DNA of 64,000 nucleotides from Burkholderia seminalis DSM 23518 (GCF_902832885.1 NZ_CADFDK010000004.1:1-64000), one strand, 5' to 3'; positions 44,616 to 54,157 are shown, counted from the first letter of the stretch. Notes: generated by a model not told the origin, from the sequence alone. Program-made: numbers and translations.

Positions 44616-45062
44616 GTGCGCATTCCCGTTTTCTGTCTGATGTTGTGCGTCTCGCTGTCCGCGCGAGCCGGCAGTGCCTGCGATGGGCTGCTCGGCGATT
44701 ACGCGCGGGCCGCCGGCAAACCCGCGACCCTGCGCGTCGAGAAGGCGGGTGACGACTTCGTGCTGCGCGCGCGTGAAGCCGGCCGCTGGAGCGTCGAAAC
44801 GGCCCCGGCCCAGGTGGCGGAGCTCGATATGGACGGTCCGGAGAAGCCGCCCGCCGACGCGTGCGTGCTCGACGTGCCGGGCGGCCAACTGATCCGGATG
44901 CCGATCGGCTCGCCCTATCAGGTCACGTCGATCACCGGCAGCAGTTTCACGACGAAGCATTCGACCACGGGCGTCCTGCTGCTGATCGTGCAAGGCTTTC
45001 AGGTCGACGGCATCGAGCTTCATCCGGTCGCGCGCAGCGGCGAGTCGCCACCGGCGCCGTGA
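44616..45062 (+). CDS. Small secreted protein of unknown function
   Basis: This is a 148-residue protein with a GTG start at 44616 that has GAGAGG six bases upstream. The first 18-20 residues (RIPVFCLMLCVSLSARAGSA) form a signal peptide; the cysteine-containing N-terminus might also be read as lipoprotein-like but has no clear lipobox. The mature part has about five short beta-like stretches ('DFVLRAREAGRWSVET', 'TTGVLLLIVQGFQV') and no motif I recognise. Its stop codon lies 55 bases from the converging penicillin-binding protein gene. Confidence 0.65.
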   Translation: MRIPVFCLMLCVSLSARAGSACDGLLGDYARAAGKPATLRVEKAGDDFVLRAREAGRWSVETAPAQVAELDMDGPEKPPADACVLDVPGGQLIRMPIGSPYQVTSITGSSFTTKHSTTGVLLLIVQGFQVDGIELHPVARSGESPPAP

Positions 45063-45117
45063 CGCCGGTCGCCGGTCGCTGACGACGCGCCGGTAAAACG
45101 GGCCGCGGGCGCCGCGA

Positions 45118-47289
45118 TCAGCGGAAGAATCTCAGCCAGTCGAACAGGCCCGGATGCTGCACGCGCCGTCTCGGCGCGGGCGCGCTGCGTGGCCGGAAAT
45201 CGGGCGAGAACTGCGCGTGCGGATCGATCGCGCGCGCCCGCAGCGCCGCCTCGTAGAACGAGCCGACGATCGGCAGCGCACTGTGCGCGCCCGCGCCCCA
45301 GTAGTCGCTGCGCAGCGTCACGCTGCCGTCGTCGAAGCCGACCCACGCGCCGGCCACGAGCTGCGGATGCATCAGGATGAACCAGCCGTCCGCGTTGTCC
45401 TGCGTCGTGCCCGTCTTGCCGGCGACGTCGACGCGGATCCCGTAGCGCGACCGGATGTCGGCGCCGGTGCCGCGATCGACGACGTCGCGCATCACGTCGA
45501 CGAGCGTCTGCGCGGCCGGCGCCGGCAGCGCGCGTTCGGGCGGCGCGCTGCCGAACGCGGCCAGCACCTTGCCGTCGCGGTCCTCGATGCGCGTGATCAT
45601 CTGCGGCGCGACGTACACGCCGCGGTTCGCGATCGTGCCGTATGCGGACACCATCTCCTTCAGCGTCACGGGGCTCGTGCCGAGCGCGAGCGACGGCACC
45701 GCATCGAGCGGGCTGTCGCGCACGCCCATCGCGCGCGCCAGCTGCGCGACCTTCGCGGCGCCTTCGTGCTGCATCACCTGCGCGGTGACGCGGTTGCGCG
45801 ACAGCGCGAGCGCGTCGCGCAGCGTCATCGGCTCGCCGGTCGGCGGTTCCGCATCGGTCGGGCGCCACACGGCGCGCCCGTCGACCGGAATGGCGACGGG
45901 ACGATCGACGAACGTATCGTCGGGCCGCATGCCGTCCGCGAACGCCGCGCCATAGACGAACGGCTTGAAGGTCGAACCCGGCTGGCGCCGCGCCTGCACG
46001 ACGTGGTCGAACGGCTCGCTGCCGAAATCGGGGCTGCCGACCCACGCGCGGATCGCGCCGTTGCGCGGATCGATCGCGACGAAACCGGCCTGCACCTGCG
46101 TCTTGCGTTCGCACAGCGCGCGCATGAACGCGCGGTTGGCACCGAGCTGCTTCAGCGCCGGCACGTCGGCGAGCCCGGTGTCGCGGGCCTGGCGATACTC
46201 GGCCGTCTGGCGGATGAAGCTGCGGAACAGGTCGTTGCGCAGCCCGCAGCCGGACGGGCCGCGCCATGCGCCGTCGGCGACCGCCTGCAGCCGCTCGGTC
46301 TGCCGCGTCAGCGCCTGCGTGGCCATGTCCTGCAATTGCGCATCGAGCGTCGTGCGCACGACGAGGCCGTCGGCGTAGAGATCGTAGTTGTTGCGGTCGG
46401 CCCACGCGATCAGCCACTTGCGCAGCTGTACCGCGAAGTGCGGCGCGAGGCTCGGCTGCGCCGTCTGCGGTTCGAAGTCGACGCGCAGCGGCTGGCGCTG
46501 CAGTTTCGCGAGCTGCGGCGGCGTGAGCATGCCCATCTGCGCCATCCGGCCGAGCACGATGTTGCGCCGCTGGACCGCGCGCTCCGGATTCAGCACCGGG
46601 TTGTAGTAGCTGTTGCCCTTCAGCATCCCGACGAGCGTCGCGCTTTCCGCGATGTCGAGCTGGTCCGCCGACTTGCCGAAGTAGGTGCGCGCGGCCATTT
46701 CGACGCCGTACGCGTTGTACAGGAACGGCACCGTGTTCAGGTAGGTTTCGAGGATCTGGTCCTTGCTGTAGACCGCCTCGATCTTCAGCGCGGTGATCGC
46801 CTCCTTCACCTTGCGGGTGAGCGTCGGCGCGCGGCCGATCTCGTCCGGATACAGGTTGCGTGCGAGCTGCTGCGTGATCGTCGAGCCGCCCTGGCGGTTG
46901 CCCGAGAAGGTATGCAGCCCGGCGGCGAGCGTGCGGCGCAAGTCGATGCCGTGATGCGAATAGAAGCGATGGTCCTCGGTCGCGATCAGCGCGTCGACCA
47001 TGTGCGGCGAGATCTGCTTGAGCGGCACCCATTCGCGGTTCACGGGCCGGAACTCGGCGATCAGCTGGCCGTCGGCAGACAGCACGCGCGCCGGGCGGTC
47101 GATGCGCGCCTTGCGGATGTCGCCGATGCTCGGCGTGAACGGGACGAACGCGAGCAGGACCAGCAGGCCCAGCACCGGTATCGCGGCGAGCGTCAGCGCC
47201 ACGCCGCGCCGCGTCGGATGGCGCAGGCGATGCAGCACGGCCGCGCACAGCGTGCGCAGGCGCGCGCGGCAGGCGGCGGCGAGCGGCAT
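45118..47289 (-). CDS. Class A penicillin-binding protein (PBP1A-type)
   Basis: This is a bifunctional peptidoglycan synthase of about 723 residues anchored by one N-terminal helix (about 31-50). The glycosyltransferase GT51 domain carries E105 in 'TEDHRFYSHHG' and 'GGSTITQQLARNL'. The transpeptidase domain has S439-T-F-K442, an 'SRN' motif and 'KTGTTQ'. It is somewhat shorter than the usual PBP1a because the middle and C-terminal regions are small. The start is uncertain: ATG 47289 is the first good one, but the frame is open far upstream. It stands alone and is probably an accessory copy rather than the housekeeping mrcA. Confidence 0.88.
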   Translation of the reverse strand: MPLAAACRARLRTLCAAVLHRLRHPTRRGVALTLAAIPVLGLLVLLAFVPFTPSIGDIRKARIDRPARVLSADGQLIAEFRPVNREWVPLKQISPHMVDALIATEDHRFYSHHGIDLRRTLAAGLHTFSGNRQGGSTITQQLARNLYPDEIGRAPTLTRKVKEAITALKIEAVYSKDQILETYLNTVPFLYNAYGVEMAARTYFGKSADQLDIAESATLVGMLKGNSYYNPVLNPERAVQRRNIVLGRMAQMGMLTPPQLAKLQRQPLRVDFEPQTAQPSLAPHFAVQLRKWLIAWADRNNYDLYADGLVVRTTLDAQLQDMATQALTRQTERLQAVADGAWRGPSGCGLRNDLFRSFIRQTAEYRQARDTGLADVPALKQLGANRAFMRALCERKTQVQAGFVAIDPRNGAIRAWVGSPDFGSEPFDHVVQARRQPGSTFKPFVYGAAFADGMRPDDTFVDRPVAIPVDGRAVWRPTDAEPPTGEPMTLRDALALSRNRVTAQVMQHEGAAKVAQLARAMGVRDSPLDAVPSLALGTSPVTLKEMVSAYGTIANRGVYVAPQMITRIEDRDGKVLAAFGSAPPERALPAPAAQTLVDVMRDVVDRGTGADIRSRYGIRVDVAGKTGTTQDNADGWFILMHPQLVAGAWVGFDDGSVTLRSDYWGAGAHSALPIVGSFYEAALRARAIDPHAQFSPDFRPRSAPAPRRRVQHPGLFDWLRFFR

Positions 47290-47468
47290 GACACGGGCGC
47301 GGCAACGGAGCCACGCATCTCGGAGAAACGGCACGAAGCGATTCAAGGCGGCAAGGGCGGATGGAAGACGCGCGATCCTAGCAAACGGCGCCCGCACGCC
47401 GGCGGCAGAAACGGCCGTTTGCTTGCAGGATTTACAGACGATTACGTTTGTTGCCCGCCGACAACCTT

Positions 47469-48977
47469 TTAAGGTGCGCGCGGCCGCGATTGCGCCGACG
47501 AAACCACGTCCGCGAGCCGTTGCGCGGCGGCTTCCATCTGCGCGCGGTCGAACCCGCCGAAGCCGAGCACGAGCCCCGGGCGGGCCGTGCCGGGCGCGAA
47601 CATCGGCGACACCGCGCGCACCGCGACGCCGGCCTGCGCGGCACGGGCGACCACGTCGAGATCGTCGATGCCTTCGGCAAGCCACAGCACGACGTGCATG
47701 CCCTGGTCGCCCGGCTGCACCCACGCGCGTTCGCGCGGCAGCCGCGCGCCGAGCGTGTCGATCAGCAGCGCGCGCTGTTCCGCATACACGCCGCGCACAC
47801 GGCGGATGTGGCGGTCGAGATGGCCTTCCGCGATGAAGGCGGCCAGCACGTGCTGATCGGCGGTCGGCGCATGGCGATCCATCAGCACGCGCGCGCCGCA
47901 GAACGCGGGCACGAGATCCTCGGGCGCGATCACGTAGCCGAGCCGCAGCGACGGAAACAGGATCTTGCTGAACGTGCCGAGGTAGATCACGCGATCGGGG
48001 TCGAGCCCTTGCAGCGACGGGAACGGGTAGCCTTCGTAGCGCAGCTCGCTGTCGTAGTCGTCTTCGACGACCCACGCGCGCTGCGCGCGTGCCCAGGCGA
48101 GCAGCGCGTTGCGCCGCGCCATGCTCAACGGCATGCCGAGCGGGTACTGGTGCGACGGCGTGACGAACGCGGCGCGCGCCTCCGGCGCGAGCCGCATGCC
48201 GGCGTCGACGTCGAGGCCGTCGGCGTCGACCGGCACGCGCACCATCGCGTCGCGCCGCCCGGTGCTTTCGAGCAGCGCGGTGATGCCGCGATAGGCGGGA
48301 TTCTCGACCCATGCGCGGTCGTTGTCGCCGAGCAGCACCTGGCGCGCGAGATGCAGCCCCTGCTGCGTGCCGCTCGTGATCACGACCTGGCCGGCATCGC
48401 AGCGCACCGAGCGCGACCGGCGCACGTAGTCGGCGATCGCTTCGCGCAGCGGCAGCGCGCCCTGCGGATCGGCATAGCCGGACGGCGCACCGGCGCCGCG
48501 GGCGCGCAGGCGGTTGCCGAGCCGGCGCCAGATGTCGTCGGGGGCGGTGAGGCCGACCGGCACCGAGATCGCGAACGGCATGGCCGGCAGCGGGCTGAAT
48601 TCGCGGGCGATCCGCGCGAAGGTGGCGGCGGGCTCGGGCAGGCCGGCGTGCGCCGGGCGCTGGCGTCGCGCGGGCGGTGCGGGCGCGTCGCCGGACGGCG
48701 GTTCCGCGAGCGCGTTCGCGACCCGCGTGCCCGCGCCGCCGCGCGACTCGAGAAAGCCCTCGGCGACGAGCTGGGCATAAGCATCGACCACCGTGCCGCG
48801 CGCAACCTGCAGCGCCGCCGCCAGCAGCCGCGTGGACGGCAGCGCGTCGCCCGGCCGGACGTCGCCGCGCCGCACGGCGTCGCGCAGCGCCTGCGCGAGC
48901 TGACGGCTCAGGTCGCCGGCCGCGCGGTCGAGCGTGCCGAGCGACGGGATTTCGACGATCCGGGCCGTTCTTGCCAT
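47469..48977 (-). CDS. MocR/PdxR-type GntR-family regulator with aminotransferase domain
   Basis: This is a 502-residue fusion of an N-terminal GntR winged helix (about residues 20-85, 'LSRQLAQALRDAVRRGDVRPGDALPSTRLLAAALQV') to a fold-type-I aminotransferase domain. The PLP-binding lysine is in 'YLGTFSKILFPSLRLGY'. Such regulators sense PLP alone or with an amino acid or amine. Start ATG 48977 (MARTAR) is preferred over one nine codons upstream, because the upstream one would overlap the candidate operator at 49001-49032. It is divergent from a PaiB-like gene, its likely target. Confidence 0.9.
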   Translation of the reverse strand: MARTARIVEIPSLGTLDRAAGDLSRQLAQALRDAVRRGDVRPGDALPSTRLLAAALQVARGTVVDAYAQLVAEGFLESRGGAGTRVANALAEPPSGDAPAPPARRQRPAHAGLPEPAATFARIAREFSPLPAMPFAISVPVGLTAPDDIWRRLGNRLRARGAGAPSGYADPQGALPLREAIADYVRRSRSVRCDAGQVVITSGTQQGLHLARQVLLGDNDRAWVENPAYRGITALLESTGRRDAMVRVPVDADGLDVDAGMRLAPEARAAFVTPSHQYPLGMPLSMARRNALLAWARAQRAWVVEDDYDSELRYEGYPFPSLQGLDPDRVIYLGTFSKILFPSLRLGYVIAPEDLVPAFCGARVLMDRHAPTADQHVLAAFIAEGHLDRHIRRVRGVYAEQRALLIDTLGARLPRERAWVQPGDQGMHVVLWLAEGIDDLDVVARAAQAGVAVRAVSPMFAPGTARPGLVLGFGGFDRAQMEAAAQRLADVVSSAQSRPRAP

Positions 48978-49000
48978 GATTCTGGTCTGCTGAAATTGTT

Positions 49001-49032
49001 CCAAACCGGCTCTACAGCATAAACCAGTTTGG
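49001..49032. promoter_or_regulatory. Candidate MocR operator
   Basis: CCAAACCGG (49001-49009) and CCAGTTTGG (49024-49032) form a near-perfect inverted repeat (8 of 9 positions) with a 14-base spacer. It lies between the divergent MocR and PaiB-like genes and could occlude the promoters of both. Confidence 0.5.
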
Positions 49033-49100
49033 GGTCACAATCGCCGCATGACGGGCCTGCGCCCGCGCCATTTCCCATCCCGTTCGACCGTGGAGCCGAC

Positions 49101-49739
49101 ATGTACGTCCCCGCCGATTTCAACGAGCCCGATCCCGACGCGCTGCGCGAGCTGATCGTGCAGCATCCGTTCGGCAGCCTGATCACGCAGGGCAAGAACG
49201 GGCTCGACGCGAACCACCTGCCGTTCGAGCTGTTGCCCGACGATGGCGGGCTCGGCGAACTGCATGCGCACGTCGCCCGCGCGAATCCGGTCTGGCGGGA
49301 CGTCGCGGACGGCGACGAGGTGCTCGTGATTTTCCGCGCCGGCGACGCGTACATCTCGCCGAACTGGTACCCGAGCAAGCACGTCGCGCACCGGCAAGTG
49401 CCGACGTGGAACTACGTGGTCGTGCATGCGCACGGCCGCATCACGGTGCGCGACGACGAGAAGTTCGTGCGCGGCGTGGTCGCGCGGCTGACGCGCACGC
49501 ACGAGGCGTCGCAGCCGGTGCCGTGGAAGATGGGCGACGCGCCGAAGGACTACATCGACACGATGGTGCAGTCGATCGTCGGGCTGCGGATCGAGATCAC
49601 GCGGCTCGTCGGCAAGCGCAAGCTCGGGCAGAACAAGGCCGGGGCCGATATCCGGGGCGCCGGTGAAGCGCTGATCGCGGACGGCAACCTCGCGATCGGC
49701 GAGGCGATGCTCGCGGCGGCGGACGCGAAACGCACGTGA
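49101..49739 (+). CDS. FMN-binding PaiB-like protein
   Basis: This is a 212-residue protein of the PaiB / FMN-binding negative-regulator family, with a split-barrel flavin-binding fold. It starts MYVPADFNEPD, characteristic of the family, and contains 'HPFGSLITQG', 'HLPFEL', 'HVARANPVWRD' and 'YISPNWYPSK...VPTWNY'. B. subtilis PaiB affects sporulation and degradative-enzyme genes, but the biochemical role of most members is unknown; an FMN-dependent reductase activity is possible. ATG 49101 with TGGAG upstream. It is divergent from and probably controlled by the MocR regulator. Confidence 0.9.
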   Translation: MYVPADFNEPDPDALRELIVQHPFGSLITQGKNGLDANHLPFELLPDDGGLGELHAHVARANPVWRDVADGDEVLVIFRAGDAYISPNWYPSKHVAHRQVPTWNYVVVHAHGRITVRDDEKFVRGVVARLTRTHEASQPVPWKMGDAPKDYIDTMVQSIVGLRIEITRLVGKRKLGQNKAGADIRGAGEALIADGNLAIGEAMLAAADAKRT

Positions 49740-49801
49740 GCGAGTGAGCGCATGACGGGCGTGCACGCATGTGCAGATGCGCGCCGCGCCCGCCGCGCCG
49801 G

Positions 49802-50383
49802 TCACTGGGTGCGCGTCGCATCCTTCGCCGGTGTGCCGGCCTGCGCGAGCGCCCCGCGGATCGCGGCCTCGGTCTTGTCGTAACCGCCTTCGCCATAGCG
49901 CGTATAGACGACCTTGCCGTTCGCATCGATCAGGTACAGCGCGGGCCAGTACTGGTTCCCGTACGCGCGCCACGTGTCGTAGCGGTTGTCCTGTGCGACC
50001 GGGTACGAGATGCCGAAGCGCTTGACCGCCTCGGCGACGTTCTTCGCATCGCGTTCGAACGGATATTCGGGCGTGTGCACGCCGACCACGACGAGCCCCT
50101 GGTCGCGATACTTCCGGTCCCATTCCTTCACGTACGGAATCGTATGAATGCAGTTGATGCACGAGTACGTCCAGAAATCGACGAGCACGACCTTGCCGCG
50201 CAACTGGCCGAGCGTCAGCGGCGCGCTGTTGTGCCAGCGGTCGATGCCGGTGAAATCGGGGGCCGGCGTGCCGGCCAGCGACGCCGGCATGCCCGCATCG
50301 TCGCGGGTGCCGGCGAAGGCGGCGAGCCCGGCCGTGGCGGCGAGGGCGATGACGACGGCGGCGGTCTTGAGTCGGGGCAGCAT
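49802..50383 (-). CDS. Exported thioredoxin-like protein (TlpA/DipZ C-domain type)
   Basis: This 193-residue protein has an N-terminal signal or anchor sequence (residues 1-24, 'VVIALAATAGLAAFAG') and a thioredoxin-fold domain. The redox motif is C75-I-N-C78 in 'FWTYSCINC', the same form as in the periplasmic redoxin domain of DipZ-like proteins. 'YPVAQDNRYDTWRAYGNQYWPALYLID' contains the cis-proline loop. It is predicted to reduce or exchange disulfides in the periplasm. ATG 50383 with AGGAGA upstream. No CcdA-like electron donor gene is adjacent. Confidence 0.9.
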   Translation of the reverse strand: MLPRLKTAAVVIALAATAGLAAFAGTRDDAGMPASLAGTPAPDFTGIDRWHNSAPLTLGQLRGKVVLVDFWTYSCINCIHTIPYVKEWDRKYRDQGLVVVGVHTPEYPFERDAKNVAEAVKRFGISYPVAQDNRYDTWRAYGNQYWPALYLIDANGKVVYTRYGEGGYDKTEAAIRGALAQAGTPAKDATRTQ

Positions 50384-50609
50384 GGCGTTCTCCTGAGCGG
50401 GGTGGCCGCGGCTGGACGGCGGCGGCCGGACGGGTTTCGACAGGCCCCATTAGGCGGCGCCGACGTATCCGCGATGTGTCCGGCCGGCGGCGCGTGTGCA
50501 ATGTTGTGTGTCGCCGCGGCCGCGCGATACATTGGGATACAAACGCGCGCCTGCCATGCGGTATAACAGCGGACATCGCCTGCCCGAACCACGACACCGA
50601 CCACGACTC

Positions 50610-51350
50610 ATGGACAAGATCGACCACGTGCTGATCGTCGACGACGATCGCGCGATCCGCGAACTGATCGCGGACTACCTGGAGAAGAACGGCATGCGCG
50701 TGTCGCTGGCCGCGAACGGCCGCGAGATGCGCAACGTGCTGGACGACGGCGCGCCCGACCTGATCGTGCTCGACCTGATGATGCCGGGCGAGGACGGTCT
50801 CACGCTGTGCCGCGACCTGCGGGCCGGCAAGTTCCGCACGGTACCCGTGCTGATGCTGACCGCGCGCGGCGAGGAAACCGACCGCATCATCGGCCTCGAG
50901 ATGGGCGCCGACGATTACCTGGCCAAGCCGTTCGCGGTGCGCGAACTGCTCGCGCGGATCCGCTCGGTGCTGCGCCGCGCGCGCATGCTGCCGCCCGGCA
51001 TGCAGGTGACGGAAACGGCCGAGATGCTCGCGTTCGGCGAATGGCGGCTCGACACGACCGGGCGCCACCTGCTTGACGCCGAAGGCACGCTGGTCGCGCT
51101 GAGCGGCGCCGAATACCGGCTGCTGCGCGTGTTCCTCGACAACCCGCAGCGCGTGCTGACGCGCGACCAGTTGCTCAACCTCACGCAGGGGCGGCAGTCC
51201 GACCCGTTCGACCGATCGATCGACCTGCTCGTGAGCCGGTTGCGCCAGCGGCTGCGCGACGGCGCGCGCGAACCGCGCTACATCAAGACGCTGCGTAACG
51301 AGGGCTACGTGTTCTCGTCGGCCGTGACCGCCGTCGACGGTACGCCATGA
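50610..51350 (+). CDS. OmpR-family response regulator
   Basis: This 246-residue protein has a receiver domain (residues 1-120: acidic pocket 'IVDDDR', phosphoacceptor Asp in 'IVLDLMMPGEDG', and 'TARGEE', 'YLAKPF') and a C-terminal winged-helix DNA-binding domain ('LLRVFLDNPQRVLTRDQLL', 'RSIDLLVSRLRQRL', 'IKTLRNEGYVF'). It overlaps the histidine kinase gene by four bases (ATGA), so the two are translationally coupled. ATG 50610 (MDKIDH) is chosen; the open upstream extension lacks family similarity. The target genes are not evident. Confidence 0.93.
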   Translation: MDKIDHVLIVDDDRAIRELIADYLEKNGMRVSLAANGREMRNVLDDGAPDLIVLDLMMPGEDGLTLCRDLRAGKFRTVPVLMLTARGEETDRIIGLEMGADDYLAKPFAVRELLARIRSVLRRARMLPPGMQVTETAEMLAFGEWRLDTTGRHLLDAEGTLVALSGAEYRLLRVFLDNPQRVLTRDQLLNLTQGRQSDPFDRSIDLLVSRLRQRLRDGAREPRYIKTLRNEGYVFSSAVTAVDGTP

Positions 51351-52669
51351 GCGCGCGTACGCCGTGGCACTGGCCGCGCTCGCTGTTCGCGCGGCTCGCG
51401 CTGATCCTGTGCGTGGGCCTCGCGCTCGCGCAGACGCTGTCGTTCTGGCTCACCGTCACCGAGCGCGATCAGGCGACCACCAACCTGATGATGGGCTATA
51501 TCGAGCGCGAGGTCGCGAGTTCGGTCGCGCTGCTCGACCACTTGCCGCCGGCCGAGCGCGCCGCGTGGCTGCCGCGTCTCGCGCGGCGCAGCTATGCGTT
51601 CATCCTCGGGCCCGGCGAGACGGGCACGCCGCCGGAAGCGCGGCTGTCGGCGCGCGTCGAGCGTTCGATCTCGGACGGCATCGGCGGCGACTACCCGCTG
51701 ACCGCGAACGCGATCCCCGGCGATCGCGAACATCTGCAGGTGCACCTGCGCCTGACCGACGGGTCGCCGCTGACGATCGACATTCATCCGATGTCGACGG
51801 TGCCGCTGTCGGGCTGGCTGCCGGTCGTGCTCGTGCTGCAGCTCGCGGTGCTGGCCGCGTGCTGCTGGCTCGCGGTGCGGCTCGCGACGCGGCCGCTCAA
51901 GCAGCTCGCGCAGGCCGCCGACGCGCTCGGCCCCGACCTGAAGGGCGAGCGGCTGGACGAAGGCGGGCCGTCGGAGGTCGCGCGTGCCGCCCGGGCATTC
52001 AACGCGATGCAGGACCGCATCGCGCAGTACATGGCCGAGCGCATGCAGATCCTCGCGTCGATCTCGCACGACCTGCAGACGCCGATCACGCGCATGCGGC
52101 TGCGGGTCGACGTGATGGACGACGACACGCAGGGCGCGAAGCTGCGCCAGGACCTGATCGAGATGGAGCACCTGGTGAAGGAGGGCGTCGCGTACGCGCG
52201 GACGCTGCACGGCACCGAGGAAGCCGCGCGCCGCATCGATCTCGACGCGCTGCTCGACAGCATCGTGTGCGACTACACGGATGCGGGACAGGACGTCGCG
52301 CTGCACAGCCGCGCGCCGCTCGCGCTCGTCACGCGGCCGAAGGCGCTGCGCCGCATCGTGGGCAACCTCGTCGACAACGCGCTGAAGTTCGCGGGCGCGG
52401 CCGAGATCGACGTGCAGGCCGCGCCGGACGGCGGCGCGGTGATTGCCGTGCTCGACCGCGGGCCCGGCATTCCGGCCGATCAGCTCGACGCGGTATTCGA
52501 GCCGTTCCGGCGCGTGGAGACGTCGCGCAACCGCGACACGGGCGGCACGGGGTTGGGTCTGGCGATCGCGAAGCAACTCGCGCTCGCGATGGGCGGCACG
52601 CTGACGCTGAACAACCGGCCCGATGGCGGCGGGCTCGAAGCACGGCTCACGCTGAGGCGCGCGGGGTGA
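51347..52669 (+). CDS. Sensor histidine kinase (EnvZ-like)
   Basis: This 440-residue inner-membrane kinase has a first helix at about residues 15-35, a periplasmic sensor region of about 110 residues, a second helix near 150-170 and a HAMP linker. The phosphoacceptor His lies in 'SISHDLQTPITRMRL', and the ATPase domain has 'NLVDNALKF' (N box), 'DRGPGIP' (G1) and 'GGTGLGLAIAKQLA' (G2). It partners with the overlapping OmpR-type regulator. The sensed signal is unknown. Confidence 0.93.
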   Translation: MSARTPWHWPRSLFARLALILCVGLALAQTLSFWLTVTERDQATTNLMMGYIEREVASSVALLDHLPPAERAAWLPRLARRSYAFILGPGETGTPPEARLSARVERSISDGIGGDYPLTANAIPGDREHLQVHLRLTDGSPLTIDIHPMSTVPLSGWLPVVLVLQLAVLAACCWLAVRLATRPLKQLAQAADALGPDLKGERLDEGGPSEVARAARAFNAMQDRIAQYMAERMQILASISHDLQTPITRMRLRVDVMDDDTQGAKLRQDLIEMEHLVKEGVAYARTLHGTEEAARRIDLDALLDSIVCDYTDAGQDVALHSRAPLALVTRPKALRRIVGNLVDNALKFAGAAEIDVQAAPDGGAVIAVLDRGPGIPADQLDAVFEPFRRVETSRNRDTGGTGLGLAIAKQLALAMGGTLTLNNRPDGGGLEARLTLRRAG

Positions 52670-52753
52670 GCCGACGCCGCGCGTGAGCGTCGCGGTGCCG
52701 GGTGCGCGCCGAAGCTGAAGCGCGGACGGAAGCGGATGCCGGCGCGCGCGACG

Positions 52754-53365
52754 TTACGTGCGCTGCAGATGCGCGTCGACGAGCGGGGCGAGCGCTTGCG
52801 CATGCACGGCCGCGAGGTCGTGCCGGCCGCCCGCCACGACATGCAGCCGCGCATCGGGCAGCCGTTCGAGCAGGCGCCGGCCGGCCGCGACGGGGCTGAT
52901 CGGATCGTCGTCGCCCCACAGCAGCAGCGTCGGTTGTGCGATGCGGCCGATGTCCCGCGAGAAGTCCGCGCGGAACGTCAGGAACCAGTCGGGCAACTGC
53001 GGGTTCGCTTCGGCGAAGCCGGCCCGCCAGTCCTGCGCACCGAGCCCTTCCATGTCGAGCCCGCCGGACGTGACCGTCAGCACGAGGTGCGTGACGAGCC
53101 CGGGCTTGTCGAGCGCCGCGCGCATCGCGATCACGCCGCCCATCGACTGGGCGATCACGGCGGTCGGCCGGTCGATCTTCTCGAGGACATCGCGCACGAG
53201 GCCGTCGAAATCGTCGACGGCCGGATCGCGCGGCGTGTCGCCGAAGCCCGGATAGGCGACGATGCGCCGTTCGGCCGGATGCGTGAGCAGGCCGGCCAGC
53301 GGCTGCCAGAAAGCGGTGCTGCCCGATGCGCCGGGCAGGAAGAGCAGTTGCGACGGAACGGGCAT
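52754..53365 (-). CDS. Alpha/beta-hydrolase
   Basis: This 203-residue serine hydrolase of the alpha/beta fold has its nucleophile in 'IAQSMGGVIAM' (about residue 74). Asp in 'LLWGDDDPISP' and His in 'VAGGRHDLAAVH' complete a plausible triad. The short length implies little or no lid domain. No signal peptide is present. It is the last of four leftward genes (LysE exporter, acetyltransferase, phosphoesterase, hydrolase) with gaps of 12 to 100 bases; the substrate is unknown. Confidence 0.85.
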   Translation of the reverse strand: MPVPSQLLFLPGASGSTAFWQPLAGLLTHPAERRIVAYPGFGDTPRDPAVDDFDGLVRDVLEKIDRPTAVIAQSMGGVIAMRAALDKPGLVTHLVLTVTSGGLDMEGLGAQDWRAGFAEANPQLPDWFLTFRADFSRDIGRIAQPTLLLWGDDDPISPVAAGRRLLERLPDARLHVVAGGRHDLAAVHAQALAPLVDAHLQRT

Positions 53366-53422
53366 GGCGTTCGGTTTTCCTGAAAGGGACGTGAAGCGGG
53401 GCGGCGGCGCGGCGCGTGCGTC

Positions 53423-54157
53423 TCAGCACCGGCCGGTGCGCAGCGCGACGGTCCAGTCGTCGCGCCCGCGCGAGGCCGCGGTGACGGCGGCCGTGTGCCA
53501 GTCGTATTCGACCGCATGGAATTCGACGCTCCAGCCGGCCGCCGTGCGCGACACCATCGCGTAGCGCGCATGCGGCGAGCCTGTTTCGATGCGGTGCGGA
53601 TGCGGCAGGTCGTCCTCGTACGCCTGCAGCCCGACGCTGCCCGGGTTGACGATCAGCCGGCCGTCGTCGAGCTTCGCGGTACGCGGCACGTGCGTGTGGC
53701 CGCACAGGATCAGCGACGCCGCTTCGTGGCCCGCGCGCCGCGCGACTTCGTCGGGCGTGGCCGCGCGGCAGCCGTCGGGCGTGACCGTCTCGAGGAAGTA
53801 GACGAGATCGCTGGCCGGCGTGCCGTGCACCATCAATACGTCGTCGTCGAGCATCATGCGTTCGGGCAGCGCGGCGATCCAGTCGAGCTGGTCGTCGCGC
53901 AGCGTGTCGTGCGCCCAGCGATCGGACAGCCGCATCGCTGCGCGGTCGCAGGTGAGCAACTGCCGCTCGTGATTGCCCTTGATGGTCGGCAGATCGAGCG
54001 CGATCAGGCGGTCGGCCGTTTCGGCCGGATGGAGCGCGCCCGACACGATGTCGCCGAGATTGACGATCACGTCGGCGCCGCGGCGGCGGACGTCGTCGAG
54101 CACCGCGTCGAGCGCGGCGAGGTTGCCGTGGATGTCGGAAAGCGCGGCGATCTTCAT
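53423..54157 (-). CDS. Metallophosphoesterase (YfcE/calcineurin-like)
   Basis: This is a 244-residue cytoplasmic phosphoesterase with the five metal-binding blocks in order: 'SDIHGN' (8-13), 'GDIVSGA', 'GNHER', 'VHGTP' and 'CGHTHVP'. 'IVNPGSVGL' follows, as in the YfcE/MJ0936 phosphodiesterases. It probably uses Mn or Ni and acts on a cyclic or diester phosphate; the substrate is unknown. ATG 54157 (MKIAALSDIHGN) is the family-typical start. It lies within the leftward four-gene row. Confidence 0.9.
   Translation of the reverse strand: MKIAALSDIHGNLAALDAVLDDVRRRGADVIVNLGDIVSGALHPAETADRLIALDLPTIKGNHERQLLTCDRAAMRLSDRWAHDTLRDDQLDWIAALPERMMLDDDVLMVHGTPASDLVYFLETVTPDGCRAATPDEVARRAGHEAASLILCGHTHVPRTAKLDDGRLIVNPGSVGLQAYEDDLPHPHRIETGSPHARYAMVSRTAAGWSVEFHAVEYDWHTAAVTAASRGRDDWTVALRTGRC

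Noticed and set aside
47290-48312. Apparent N-terminal extension of the penicillin-binding protein into the MocR gene
   Set aside because: The frame is open but antisense-like and arginine-rich; the transmembrane anchor of the PBP begins soon after the ATG at 47289.
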